Notes under the pieces: model-generated
The model's database searches: none
Told to the model about the DNA's origin: nothing
Seen by the model: the letters and a program-made list of their open reading frames with translations, nothing else
Assembly (NCBI GenBank): GCA_913020495.1
Contig: CAJWBJ010000001.1
Span: forward strand, 36,910 to 100,909
Length of the DNA stretch: 64,000 nt
Direction: 5' to 3'
Origin: an uncultured Oleiphilus sp.
GTDB taxonomy: Bacteria > Pseudomonadota > Gammaproteobacteria > Pseudomonadales > Oleiphilaceae
Shown here: positions 19,692 to 29,096 of the stretch, one piece after another
Numbering within the stretch: position 1 is the first letter of the stretch
Layout of the letters: every line of letters starts with the position of its first letter
Made by a program: the position numbers and the translations under genes

Positions 19692-21365
19692 TTACTGCCA
19701 AATTACCTTCTTACGACTTGAGTACCATTCATCCTGAAGTGGCTTATAAGTATCTTCAATAACATTACGCTTGATTTTCATCGTTGGTGTAAGGTATTCA
19801 TTTTCGATACTCCACTGAATATTTACAATGGTCATAAACTGTAATTGCTCATGAGGATCAACAGTGCTGTTCACCTCAGAGATTAACTTAGTCAAACTTT
19901 CATCTAACTCTTTTCTAAACTCAGGCTCAGAATATCTATGGAAAGTTTCATCCGATAACATAATCAAAGCATGTGGTTGAGGGCACTCAGCACCCGCTAC
20001 GCAAACCATTTCGATACACTCATGCCCAATAATTTTGTTCTCAATCGGCGCTGGCGCAACATACTTACCTTTGCTCGTTTTAAACATTTCTTTTATACGA
20101 CCGGTAATTTTAAGTCGATTGCCGTTATCAATCTCACCCTTATCACCCGTCAACAAGAAGCCGTCTTCAGTAAAGCTTTCTTTTGTTTTCTCTTCATCTT
20201 TGTAATAACCCATCATATTCGCAGGGCTATTTACTTCAATTTCACCGATTTCAGAAATACGGTGCTCAACACCCGGCAAAGGCTCACCTACAAAGCCAAC
20301 TTTAGATCGACCTGGCATTGAAATATGAGAGTATGCGAAATTTTCCGACATACCATAACCTTCAAGCAATTCCAGCCCTAAATTGCGGTACCAGTTTATA
20401 ATATCAGACGAAAGTGGCGCTGAACCGCTTCCTGCAAACCGGCAGTACTCAAGCCCTAATGCCGTTAGTACTTTCTTCTTAACGATTTTAGAAACAAACG
20501 GTATTTTTAATAAGCGTTCAATCTTTTTAGGTGGCATTTTCTTGAAAATACCCAACTGAAATTTAGACCAGAGACGAGGAACAGAAATAAATACTGTTGG
20601 CTTCGCTCTGCGAAGATCATCAAGGAATGTATCGAGCGCATCAGCAAAGAAAAGCTGTGCACCAATATGTAAAGAAGATTGCTCCACCGCGTAACGTTCA
20701 AAAACATGCGCAAGCGGAAGATAAGACAACATTCTATCTTTTTGGTTAATATCAAGCGCATCAGCGACACCACTTGCAGCAACACCCATTGCATAGAATG
20801 ACAACATGACACCTTTTGGCTGCCCAGTACTACCAGAGGTATATACAATTGTTGCCAATTCATCAGCATCCCGAACAGTATCCTCTTTCATTGGCGCATG
20901 TTCTGCGACGATATTATCCCAGCTTGGGAAGTCTGTAGGAGGACTTAAAGGATATGATATGCATGGAAGGTCGGCTGGAACACCTGATTTCATATGATCC
21001 CAGTCATCCAATTTACCAACAAAAAGCACTTTAGACTCACTGTGCTTCAAAATATAGTTCACAGTTTCAGCATTAAGAGTTGGATAAAGAGGTACAGTGA
21101 CATGACCAGCCATCCAGATAGCTAAATCATTCATAATCCAATGAGCACAATTTTTTGATAAAATTGCAATATTACTTTTTGGTGGCAAGTCGAGCGACTT
21201 AAGATAGCTTGCCATTCTCCTTGCTTCGCCTACAGCTCTGTTCCAAGTATATTCTTGGATAACTCCATTCCCCATAGGTTGGGTTAAATAGATGTCATCG
21301 GCTTTTGCTTTTTCCCAGCGGTACACTTGCTCAAGTGGCAACGTAACTTTTTTCAAAGAAGTCAT
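19692..21365 (-). CDS. AMP-dependent long-chain acyl-CoA synthetase family protein
   Basis: IVYTSGSTGQPKGVMLS; LLEGYGMSE; GFLLTGDKGEI; LKITGRIKEMFKTSKGKYVAPAPIE. Confidence 0.95.
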   Translation of the reverse strand: MTSLKKVTLPLEQVYRWEKAKADDIYLTQPMGNGVIQEYTWNRAVGEARRMASYLKSLDLPPKSNIAILSKNCAHWIMNDLAIWMAGHVTVPLYPTLNAETVNYILKHSESKVLFVGKLDDWDHMKSGVPADLPCISYPLSPPTDFPSWDNIVAEHAPMKEDTVRDADELATIVYTSGSTGQPKGVMLSFYAMGVAASGVADALDINQKDRMLSYLPLAHVFERYAVEQSSLHIGAQLFFADALDTFLDDLRRAKPTVFISVPRLWSKFQLGIFKKMPPKKIERLLKIPFVSKIVKKKVLTALGLEYCRFAGSGSAPLSSDIINWYRNLGLELLEGYGMSENFAYSHISMPGRSKVGFVGEPLPGVEHRISEIGEIEVNSPANMMGYYKDEEKTKESFTEDGFLLTGDKGEIDNGNRLKITGRIKEMFKTSKGKYVAPAPIENKIIGHECIEMVCVAGAECPQPHALIMLSDETFHRYSEPEFRKELDESLTKLISEVNSTVDPHEQLQFMTIVNIQWSIENEYLTPTMKIKRNVIEDTYKPLQDEWYSSRKKVIWQ

Positions 21366-21595
21366 GGTGATATCGATAGCCCTATTGTATTTAGTTTATA
21401 AATTCCGTCTTTAATCAATGTAGAGTATTACTTTAAGCACAACATAATAAAAGGTGTTGAGTGAAAAGAACATAACTAATCCAATAAAAGTGCTAGATAT
21501 ATTGCAACAAATATTAAAATAAAGACTATAAAACCCTTAAAAAACTTAGTACCTTAATAACTGACGGACCATTCCTTTAAAAAACCACGAAGATT

Positions 21596-22006
21596 ATGCA
21601 ACAAGACCCGTTCAATGAAAGCAGCAATAAAAGCAATCTTATTTGCAAAAAATGCAAAACAGGGAATATGCTGCCAGCAATCCAGGAAGGCGAACCAGAC
21701 TACACTGATCACTTCGTGTGCCAAAATTGCCAGCACCATGACACAATTCCAACCAAAGACATTCTTTTCAACCAAATTCTGACTGGCGTGATCGGACTAG
21801 TTTTTTCTGTTTATTTATTTATTACACATCTTTCAGGCTTATTATCAGGTATCCAGCATGACAAGATGAAAAATTCACTCCAGGATGGCGGACTAACTTT
21901 TTTATCTTTAATATTTTTGAGTGGTTTTTCCTATATTTTATTTCGTGCTTACTCAGGCATTAGACATCGCCATGAGTACACAAAAAAAACTAAGTCTCCT
22001 CACTAA
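21596..22006 (+). CDS. Hypothetical zinc-ribbon membrane protein
   Basis: Two CxxC pairs (CKKC...CQNC) then two predicted TM helices; converges with kinase gene by 4 nt. Confidence 0.6.
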   Translation: MQQDPFNESSNKSNLICKKCKTGNMLPAIQEGEPDYTDHFVCQNCQHHDTIPTKDILFNQILTGVIGLVFSVYLFITHLSGLLSGIQHDKMKNSLQDGGLTFLSLIFLSGFSYILFRAYSGIRHRHEYTKKTKSPH

Positions 22007-23748
22007 TTTATACCAGAAGATTCAAGCCAATCGGCTAAATTTTCAAGTATCACAGACTGAAGCAAGCCCTTATCGTCTTGTAATAACAAGACATTCAAGG
22101 TTAGAGACAGTACGGTTAAAATCATCACCATAATAAATAACCAGCTTATTTTTTTCTTCGAGTCATCAGCCTTGGTTTCAAGTACAACTGGAGTCGTATC
22201 AACTTGCTTAACGAGCGTTTTTGGCTCTACCACTAAAGGCAACAGCTCTGAGATAATGGATTCTACACTCTGAGGCCGTAAATCTTTGTCTTTCGATAAC
22301 ATGCGACTAACAAGCTGTTGAAGATCCAAGGGCAGTTTAGTAAAAATCTGCGTCTTAATGACATTACCATCTTTAAAATCTGGCGGGGTTCCAGTTAAAG
22401 CATGGTAAAAGATTGCACCTAAAGAAAAAATATCAGAGAGCTCATCAGTCTTTGTTCCTCTATCGCCGTACCAGTTTCTATCATTGGCTCTTACTCGATA
22501 ATGTTCATCCAAACCAAAATCACTCACCTTTACCTGCATATCTGCACTTAACAACACGTTACTAGGCCTTAAGTTGCCATGAAATATTCTATTCTGATGC
22601 GCAAAAGAAAGACCTCTACACATTTGAGTCGCCAAACTTAAGAATAGCTGAACCTCCATTGGCTGAATCAGCCTATCTTGTAAGCTACCGCCAGAGATAT
22701 AATCCATGACAACAATAAAAACGCTGTCATTTTTTGAAGTACCCAGAACATTAACTAGATTAGGGTGCTTTAGTTTATGAAGCATCATCGCTTCACGATA
22801 ACCAGCAACAGACTCTGTACGCTTTTTAATCACAAGTAATTTGTGTGACGCCTTATCTTCATAAAGATAAACTGCGCCGTGTTTGTCCTCTTGTAAAACA
22901 TCCAGTAAACCAAACTTATTTTTTATTGCAGCTAAACCCTCACCAGCTCGACTAGCCTTATCCTCTGCAATATGCTGACCTTTCATCGCCACCAATATTC
23001 TTGTTTTTACCTCCTCAACTGATGACGGTCGGTCTTCAGGCGCTTCCGCCAAGCAATCTTTCACAAGAGCGGCAAGTGCAGACGTTACACCTGGCGTTGA
23101 TTGAATCAATGAAAAGTCATTTACGGGTAACCGGCCAGTGAACAACTCATGCATGACCACCCCTAAAGAATAGATATCACTTAAGTTACTTGTTTCTGAA
23201 ATACCCTGATGCTGTTCAGGAGCCATATAGGCTTCCGTTCCCATAATCAAACGAGTTTCGTCAGGGCCGTCTTCTTTTTCAGCTTTAAAGAACGAGGCGA
23301 TACCAAAGTCTAATAACTTTGCAAATCCTTCCTCATCAATAATTATATTTGCAGGCTTGATATCTCGATGAATGACATCTAATTTATGAGCGTATGCCAC
23401 ACCTTTACAAATTTGAACAATTACATCGACTTTTTGATTAAAGTCATACAGGCTGTCTCGTATTGCATCAGCTAAATTAACGCCCTCAACAAACTCCATA
23501 ACAAAAACAGGCCGCCCCTTACTTGTCATCCCGCGATCAATTACATGAATAATATTCGGATGATTTAGGCGTGCGATAATCAAAGATTCACGCTTGAAAC
23601 GCTTAATAATCGAAGGGTTGTCAGATAACGTGGCAGATAAAACCTTTATTGCAACCGGGCGATCAAGAGAGAGCTGAACCCCTCTATAAACAGTTGCCAT
23701 TCCTCCTTCGCCAATTTTATCCTGATATTCGTAACGACCTTCCTTCAT
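22003..23748 (-). CDS. Ser/Thr protein kinase with second pseudokinase domain and C-terminal TM anchor
   Basis: Domain 1: GEGGMATVYRG, VAIKV, HRDIKPANIII, DFG, MAPEQ. Domain 2: LVIKK, FHGNLRPSNVLL (HRD to HGN), VSDFG. C-terminal TM WLFIMVMILTVLSLTLNVLLL. Confidence 0.93.
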   Translation of the reverse strand: MKEGRYEYQDKIGEGGMATVYRGVQLSLDRPVAIKVLSATLSDNPSIIKRFKRESLIIARLNHPNIIHVIDRGMTSKGRPVFVMEFVEGVNLADAIRDSLYDFNQKVDVIVQICKGVAYAHKLDVIHRDIKPANIIIDEEGFAKLLDFGIASFFKAEKEDGPDETRLIMGTEAYMAPEQHQGISETSNLSDIYSLGVVMHELFTGRLPVNDFSLIQSTPGVTSALAALVKDCLAEAPEDRPSSVEEVKTRILVAMKGQHIAEDKASRAGEGLAAIKNKFGLLDVLQEDKHGAVYLYEDKASHKLLVIKKRTESVAGYREAMMLHKLKHPNLVNVLGTSKNDSVFIVVMDYISGGSLQDRLIQPMEVQLFLSLATQMCRGLSFAHQNRIFHGNLRPSNVLLSADMQVKVSDFGLDEHYRVRANDRNWYGDRGTKTDELSDIFSLGAIFYHALTGTPPDFKDGNVIKTQIFTKLPLDLQQLVSRMLSKDKDLRPQSVESIISELLPLVVEPKTLVKQVDTTPVVLETKADDSKKKISWLFIMVMILTVLSLTLNVLLLQDDKGLLQSVILENLADWLESSGIN

Positions 23749-23760
23749 GTCTTCAATCCA

Positions 23761-24609
23761 TTAAATAAACAAAAATAAAACAATTATTGAAATAAATATC
23801 AGCATTAAAAGCATCGGCCGACTTTTTAGGTGCTTTAGGTAGGGCCTTTGATCGAAAGGTAAACGGTAAGAAGGCTCCTGAAAATCACTCGCTTTTATTT
23901 CAGGCCTTGTTTCTTGATATTGAATCAGAGAAAAGGTCACATTATCAGGAGCCCCTTCTTCCAACACACGTGCTAATAAATTATCACTAGCTTCCGCTAT
24001 CGAACCTGACTCGGTCACTATTTGATAAATTTCCTGCTCCGTAATAACGCCTGACAAGCCATCGGTACACAGCAATAAATAATCTTTATCATGCAATTCC
24101 CCCAAACTCATGGGCACCTTACTAAGCGTCATTTGCCCTAAAGCCTGCGTCAGTTCATGCTGACCAGAGTGTGCCTGAACCTCTTCTGCCGTAATCAGGC
24201 CGGATATAAATAAGTCATTCGCATGATTATGATCGGAAGAAATCTGGCAAATACCAGCTTGGTCAAGTAAGTAAGCTCGACTATCACCGACCCATGCTAA
24301 CTGGAACTGGTGATACGCATCAAAACGGCATGCGACAATTGTTGTCGCCATTCCAAACAAACTTTCATCACCATCAACTGCCGCCTCAATAACAGAGTCT
24401 GCATCTATAATGGCTTGAGAAAGTTCACTACCCTGACGAACCTTACGCTCTAAGGTTTGGCAGGCCAACTGGCTAGCGATATCACCATGTACGCTACCTC
24501 CCACCCCATCAGCAACAACCCAAAGCCCTAAACCTTCGTTGTTAATATAACTATCTTCATTCCTTTCACGAACGATGCCTTGATGACTAATTGATTTTGA
24601 CTCAAGCAT
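23761..24609 (-). CDS. PP2C-family Ser/Thr phosphatase with C-terminal TM anchor
   Basis: GIVRERNEDSY, WVVADGVGG, LLLCTDGLSG, GAPDNVTFSLIQ; terminal TM RPMLLMLIFISIIVLFLFI. Confidence 0.94.
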   Translation of the reverse strand: MLESKSISHQGIVRERNEDSYINNEGLGLWVVADGVGGSVHGDIASQLACQTLERKVRQGSELSQAIIDADSVIEAAVDGDESLFGMATTIVACRFDAYHQFQLAWVGDSRAYLLDQAGICQISSDHNHANDLFISGLITAEEVQAHSGQHELTQALGQMTLSKVPMSLGELHDKDYLLLCTDGLSGVITEQEIYQIVTESGSIAEASDNLLARVLEEGAPDNVTFSLIQYQETRPEIKASDFQEPSYRLPFDQRPYLKHLKSRPMLLMLIFISIIVLFLFI

Positions 24610-24966
24610 AATTAACTCAGTTTAATCCTTAACTGGCTTTTATTTTTCCCCTAAAATAAACATCAATTTATATACAAATTTAATGTAAACCAAGGTTCCA
24701 TATAATTAATAAGAGCAGTCTTTTGTTTTCAGTATAGCTAAACACCGGAAAAACAGACGGCAAAAAATGAGAATTATAATTTATTCCTCAACCTCTTCAA
24801 ACAACATTCACACCTTAACACCTCGAATACAGCAAAGTTTCAATCAGTTACATAAATATTTGCACACAAATTCGAAGACTAAGCACAAAAGGCTATACTT
24901 TAAAAAAATGGATATATTCAAATATTTTTGTCATCAATTTTCGTAGATTAAAGGGTATATAAATCA

Positions 24967-25893
24967 ATGTTAAAACTTCAATTCAGGGATAGACGACGAG
25001 AAGCTGTTTGGCTGGTAGATCAAGTATTTACAGTTGGTAAGGCTCCTACAAACAGCCTAATGATCGATGATCAGAGCATCCAGGATTTTCATGCAGAAAT
25101 TCTAAGTAAAGGAAACCAGCTTTCAATTTCAAATAAAGCTTCTTCAGCATCATTATGGGTAAACAATAAACTCGTCGAAGATCAAACGACACTAAACGCA
25201 GAAGACATCATCAAGTTAGGCGATATCGAATTAGAATTAATTGACCCTAAATCATTATTAAATGTAACAAAAACACAAAAAACCTCTCATAAAAACCTAA
25301 GCAATAGCTGGATAATTCACTCCAAAGCGAGCTGGCTTGAGCAAAACATTTTCCCAATTGACGGAAAAGTAGTCATTGGCCGTGATCCTGAATGTGACAT
25401 AACTCTCCCCTTAGAGCATTTATCACGAAAACACCTTGAACTTGAGTTGAGAAGCGGACATTTATTCATCAAAGATTTAGGTTCATCAAACGGCACATTT
25501 TTAAATGGGCAAAGAGTAACGGAATCAGAAATCAAAGCTGGTGATAAGATCAAGTTAGACGTACTTACTTTTGAAGTTTCTGGCCCTGCACATGACCCGA
25601 ATAAAACAATTATTCGAACAGCTCCGTCACCTCAAAAAACCTCACCAGCTCAGGATAAAAAACAAGAAGAGAAGACCTTAGACAAAAAAAGAATGAATAA
25701 ACCCTCGCCAACAGGCCGTAAACGAAATATTCATAAACCCGCAAAGAAACGCCTAGCAGCTGAAGGGAAACAAGACTGGATTTCTAATGACGAAAAAATA
25801 GGGAAACAACAGAAAAGTAAAACAGGTATCGTCATACTTAGCATCTTTTTACTTGCCATACTTGGGCTGGCTATTTTTTTTCTTAAAACATAA
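24967..25893 (+). CDS. Double FHA-domain protein with C-terminal TM anchor
   Basis: Second FHA canonical (VIGRDPECDITLPLEHLSRKHLEL...IKDLGSSNGTFLNGQRV); first FHA divergent; basic linker; TM IVILSIFLLAILGLAIFFLKT. Confidence 0.93.
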   Translation: MLKLQFRDRRREAVWLVDQVFTVGKAPTNSLMIDDQSIQDFHAEILSKGNQLSISNKASSASLWVNNKLVEDQTTLNAEDIIKLGDIELELIDPKSLLNVTKTQKTSHKNLSNSWIIHSKASWLEQNIFPIDGKVVIGRDPECDITLPLEHLSRKHLELELRSGHLFIKDLGSSNGTFLNGQRVTESEIKAGDKIKLDVLTFEVSGPAHDPNKTIIRTAPSPQKTSPAQDKKQEEKTLDKKRMNKPSPTGRKRNIHKPAKKRLAAEGKQDWISNDEKIGKQQKSKTGIVILSIFLLAILGLAIFFLKT

Positions 25894-25934
25894 TGATTTT
25901 TTAAAAAAATATTATAAAGGGCGCGAAGTCTAAG

Positions 25935-26750
25935 CTAACGAGCTTGAAGATATTGGATCAATTTAGTTAGCGCCTCAACAAGTTCCCTGACAACTAAATC
26001 GTCATGTTCGATCATAATCCACATGAGATATGTATTCGCTGGATGAAAAATAGAACAAGAAAATTCACGCTTTGAGCACTCATATCTTAAAAAAGGATCT
26101 AAACCATGAACATCAATTTTACTGGTAGTTAGAGAAGGAAAACCATCTTCATATTTTTTCTCTTGCAAACTCAATTGACCCTCAACGACTGAAATCGAAT
26201 AAACTAAACCAGAACGCGCATTGGTTTTTTTTACTCTTGAGCCCGTATAAGCGTGCACAGATAACAAACTATTTATCTGCATCACCAAGGCATTCACAGG
26301 GTCATTAGTTAAGTATAAGGTTTGAAGTGATTTAATATAACTATCTCGCTGATCACCAGTGATGACGGAGCTTTTTTCTATATCCGGCGACAGCTCAGAT
26401 ACCTGAATAGACCGCTGATCATCTAACAAAGTCATTAGCTTAAGTGCTTCTATATAGTACTTGCCTTTATTACTAACCAATACAACATAATGTTCGAGAT
26501 TTTTTTCAGCAACTAAAAAGTGACTAAGCTGGAAATTAACCAAGCCATTGAAATAAAAGAAGTCCTCAGGTCGCTTTATCTCTAACGCTTCTAGCCCTTT
26601 AAGCTGCTCATGCGCGTTATTCCAATCCCCTTTGAGGGCAGATGACTCAATCGCAAGCATCAAGCGAATCGCTTCATGCTCAACAGGTAGGTTTGTTGCA
26701 AACACACTCGCACTGCTGACGAGTAGATAAAAAATAAATATTTTAACCAT
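25935..26750 (-). CDS. Hypothetical secreted protein
   Basis: Signal peptide (IFIFYLLVSSASVFA); 271 aa; no domain recognised. Confidence 0.6.
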   Translation of the reverse strand: MVKIFIFYLLVSSASVFATNLPVEHEAIRLMLAIESSALKGDWNNAHEQLKGLEALEIKRPEDFFYFNGLVNFQLSHFLVAEKNLEHYVVLVSNKGKYYIEALKLMTLLDDQRSIQVSELSPDIEKSSVITGDQRDSYIKSLQTLYLTNDPVNALVMQINSLLSVHAYTGSRVKKTNARSGLVYSISVVEGQLSLQEKKYEDGFPSLTTSKIDVHGLDPFLRYECSKREFSCSIFHPANTYLMWIMIEHDDLVVRELVEALTKLIQYLQAR

Positions 26751-26775
26751 GTATCTCAGTCATATAAGAAAATTC

Positions 26776-27306
26776 TCAGGACACACAAACAAGCTTTGCC
26801 TCATCAAGCATCGCATGAACAACTTTATCTGACATAATACTTTCATCTATTTCACCCGAAGATGTTTTGGAGGAAGGCATCACTGTAATGACAGAATCAT
26901 CTTCGTTTTCAAGGCTATTTTCGAATGAGCAATTATCTGCCACCACATCAGACCTTTCATCAAAGCTGAGTACATTTGAATTTTCTTTCTTATCCGGAAT
27001 AATCGCTGCAGTTAACTTTGGAGCATCGATTGCATCAATTTTATAGGCATCTATGTTGGCAACAGTTTCATGGTTTGTTTCCATAAAAAACTCACCAATA
27101 TAGTCATTGAGTATCGTATCTGAGGCGCTAAAAGGTTTTTCGGCTACCTGACGCGGAAGAGGAGCAACAACTGGAGTTACGACATTAGGAACTTGAGCCG
27201 CTTGATAAAAATCTCTGTAGCACCGATGCACTTGAAAAGCAGTCAATAAGACTAGAAGCGCAGTCGCCACTTCAAGAACATGAACAAACGTATTTATGAA
27301 CATCAT
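26776..27306 (-). CDS. Hypothetical single-pass membrane protein (paralogue-like to 56263..56796)
   Basis: LEVATALLVLLTAFQVHRCY TM segment; TILNDYIGEFF and DDSVITVMPS motifs shared with the 56263 ORF. Confidence 0.65.
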   Translation of the reverse strand: MMFINTFVHVLEVATALLVLLTAFQVHRCYRDFYQAAQVPNVVTPVVAPLPRQVAEKPFSASDTILNDYIGEFFMETNHETVANIDAYKIDAIDAPKLTAAIIPDKKENSNVLSFDERSDVVADNCSFENSLENEDDSVITVMPSSKTSSGEIDESIMSDKVVHAMLDEAKLVCVS

Positions 27307-27587
27307 TTTCCAATTCCGATAGAACTGCCAAGTACACTTTCTATAAAGAGAAATTCAAAAGCAAACTTAACATTGTTAATTTTATTTTTATCGCTGTTTG
27401 AAACTTGTAATGATTTGATTATACGTTCACAACTTTAACAAAATGTGAACTGCTGGTCATTTTAAAAAGAGTTTTTTTTCATCTTTTTTTTATAAAAACG
27501 CTTGCTTTTATAATACTTCTAACTATTCACCAACTTAGACGGGTTAATTGAAAAGCACATAAACTCTTAGTAACAATTTCTTTTACC

Positions 27588-28877
27588 TCACTTGCAATTA
27601 TTTTCTGACAAGACTGTTTCTTGCTTATCAGGTGAAGAAAAAACATCTAGACGTTCCAGTTCAATATCTGAATGAATAGGATCCAACACTGGCATTGATT
27701 TAGTAATTTTATTGGAAATTTTACTAAAGCGATCGACCTTCCCATGCAAGCCCTGCTGACCAGAAAGCGCAGTTACAGCGCTATTATATTGTTTATTAGC
27801 GGTCAATAATGTGTTGCCAAGTTTTTGCATGCGATCGGCTAACAAGCAAACCTGATTATATACTTCGCCCGCTCGCTCACTAATTTCCTTCGCTTCGACA
27901 TTACTTCTCTCGACCATCCATAAATTAGCCACCGTTCTTAGAATCGGCAATAGTGTGGTATGAGAAACCAAAACCACACTTTTTTGATACGCATAATCAT
28001 ATAAGCCCTTGTTGTGTCGCATCGCTTCTATGTAAGCAGGCTCAATCGGCATAAACATCAAAACAAAGCCTGGGCTATGCATACCAATTAAATTGCTATA
28101 GTCCTTTAGCGCGAGGCTATCAATATGATTTTTAACCGCTGTCACATGATTATCTAACGCAAGATTAAGCGCCTCATCACTTGTCGCAGCAATAGCCACA
28201 TCATAATCGACCAGTGAAACCTTACTATCAATTACGATATGCTTTTGGTCCGGAAGGTTCACGACAAAGTCTGGAAAGTTATTTTTCCCATGTTCATCTT
28301 TGAAATGTGCCTGACTTTCATAATGGTCACCTTTAACTAAGCCAGCCAGTTGAAGCGTTTTCTCTAACTGGACTTCCCCCCAGCCGCCAACCTTCTTTTT
28401 ATCCCCTTTGAGAGCTTCAGTCAGGTTCTTGGCATCACTCGTCATTTCCTGATTAAGCTTTCTAAGTTGTTCCAGCTCTTTTCTTAAGCTTCCTGCAGAC
28501 TCATGGTTCTCCTTTTGAATTCCGTCTACGCGCTGCCTAAAATCTGAAATTTGCTCGCGAAAGGGTTTCAACAAATTTTCTAGGGAGCTCTGACTTGTTT
28601 GTGTGAAGGTTTTGCCTTTCTCTTCGAATATTCGGTTGGCTAAAATTTCAAACTCTTTTTCCAGAATTTTCTTTTGGTCTTCAAAAAGTGCCAGCTGCTT
28701 TTGGTGCTGTAGGTTTCTTTCCGATAATAAAACATTGAGTTCATGAGCCTCCAAAGTCCGACTAAACAAGTCGGATTGAAGGTTTTTTATTTTGCTACGC
28801 TGCCATAATAGCAATGACACGAATAGAATAAGACCAAGTAAGTACAACCCACCCCACTGATATGTCGATAAAATCAT
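27588..28877 (-). CDS. rmuC: DNA recombination protein RmuC homologue
   Basis: N-terminal TM, coiled coil, GGWGEVQLEKTLQLAGL, FPDFVVNLPDQKHIVIDSKVSL, FVLMFMPIEPAYIEAMR. Confidence 0.94.
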   Translation of the reverse strand: MILSTYQWGGLYLLGLILFVSLLLWQRSKIKNLQSDLFSRTLEAHELNVLLSERNLQHQKQLALFEDQKKILEKEFEILANRIFEEKGKTFTQTSQSSLENLLKPFREQISDFRQRVDGIQKENHESAGSLRKELEQLRKLNQEMTSDAKNLTEALKGDKKKVGGWGEVQLEKTLQLAGLVKGDHYESQAHFKDEHGKNNFPDFVVNLPDQKHIVIDSKVSLVDYDVAIAATSDEALNLALDNHVTAVKNHIDSLALKDYSNLIGMHSPGFVLMFMPIEPAYIEAMRHNKGLYDYAYQKSVVLVSHTTLLPILRTVANLWMVERSNVEAKEISERAGEVYNQVCLLADRMQKLGNTLLTANKQYNSAVTALSGQQGLHGKVDRFSKISNKITKSMPVLDPIHSDIELERLDVFSSPDKQETVLSENNCK

Positions 28878-29096
28878 AATATTCCCAGTAAAATTTTAAA
28901 TACGACATATTTTTGCCGCTTCAGCGGAAAAAAAGCAACTTAAATCACTTATTAACACCTGCCTTCTTCCAGCGTTATTCAGTCTAAACACTTATTCACA
29001 GTTAGTTTGTCATAGTTTGGCCTAAATTCTGCTTATCCCATAACAAATGAGATCAATTTTTAGCCACCCGAAAAACATGACATATTCAGGAGCACA

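Noticed and set aside
19971-20321. 116-aa plus-strand ORF antisense to the acyl-CoA synthetase
   Set aside because: Shadow ORF opposite conserved AMP-binding motifs.
22003-25893. Kinase/phosphatase/FHA trio as part of a type VI secretion system
   Set aside because: No tss, hcp, vgrG, clpV or other T6SS gene is visible in the window; neighbours are unrelated housekeeping genes.
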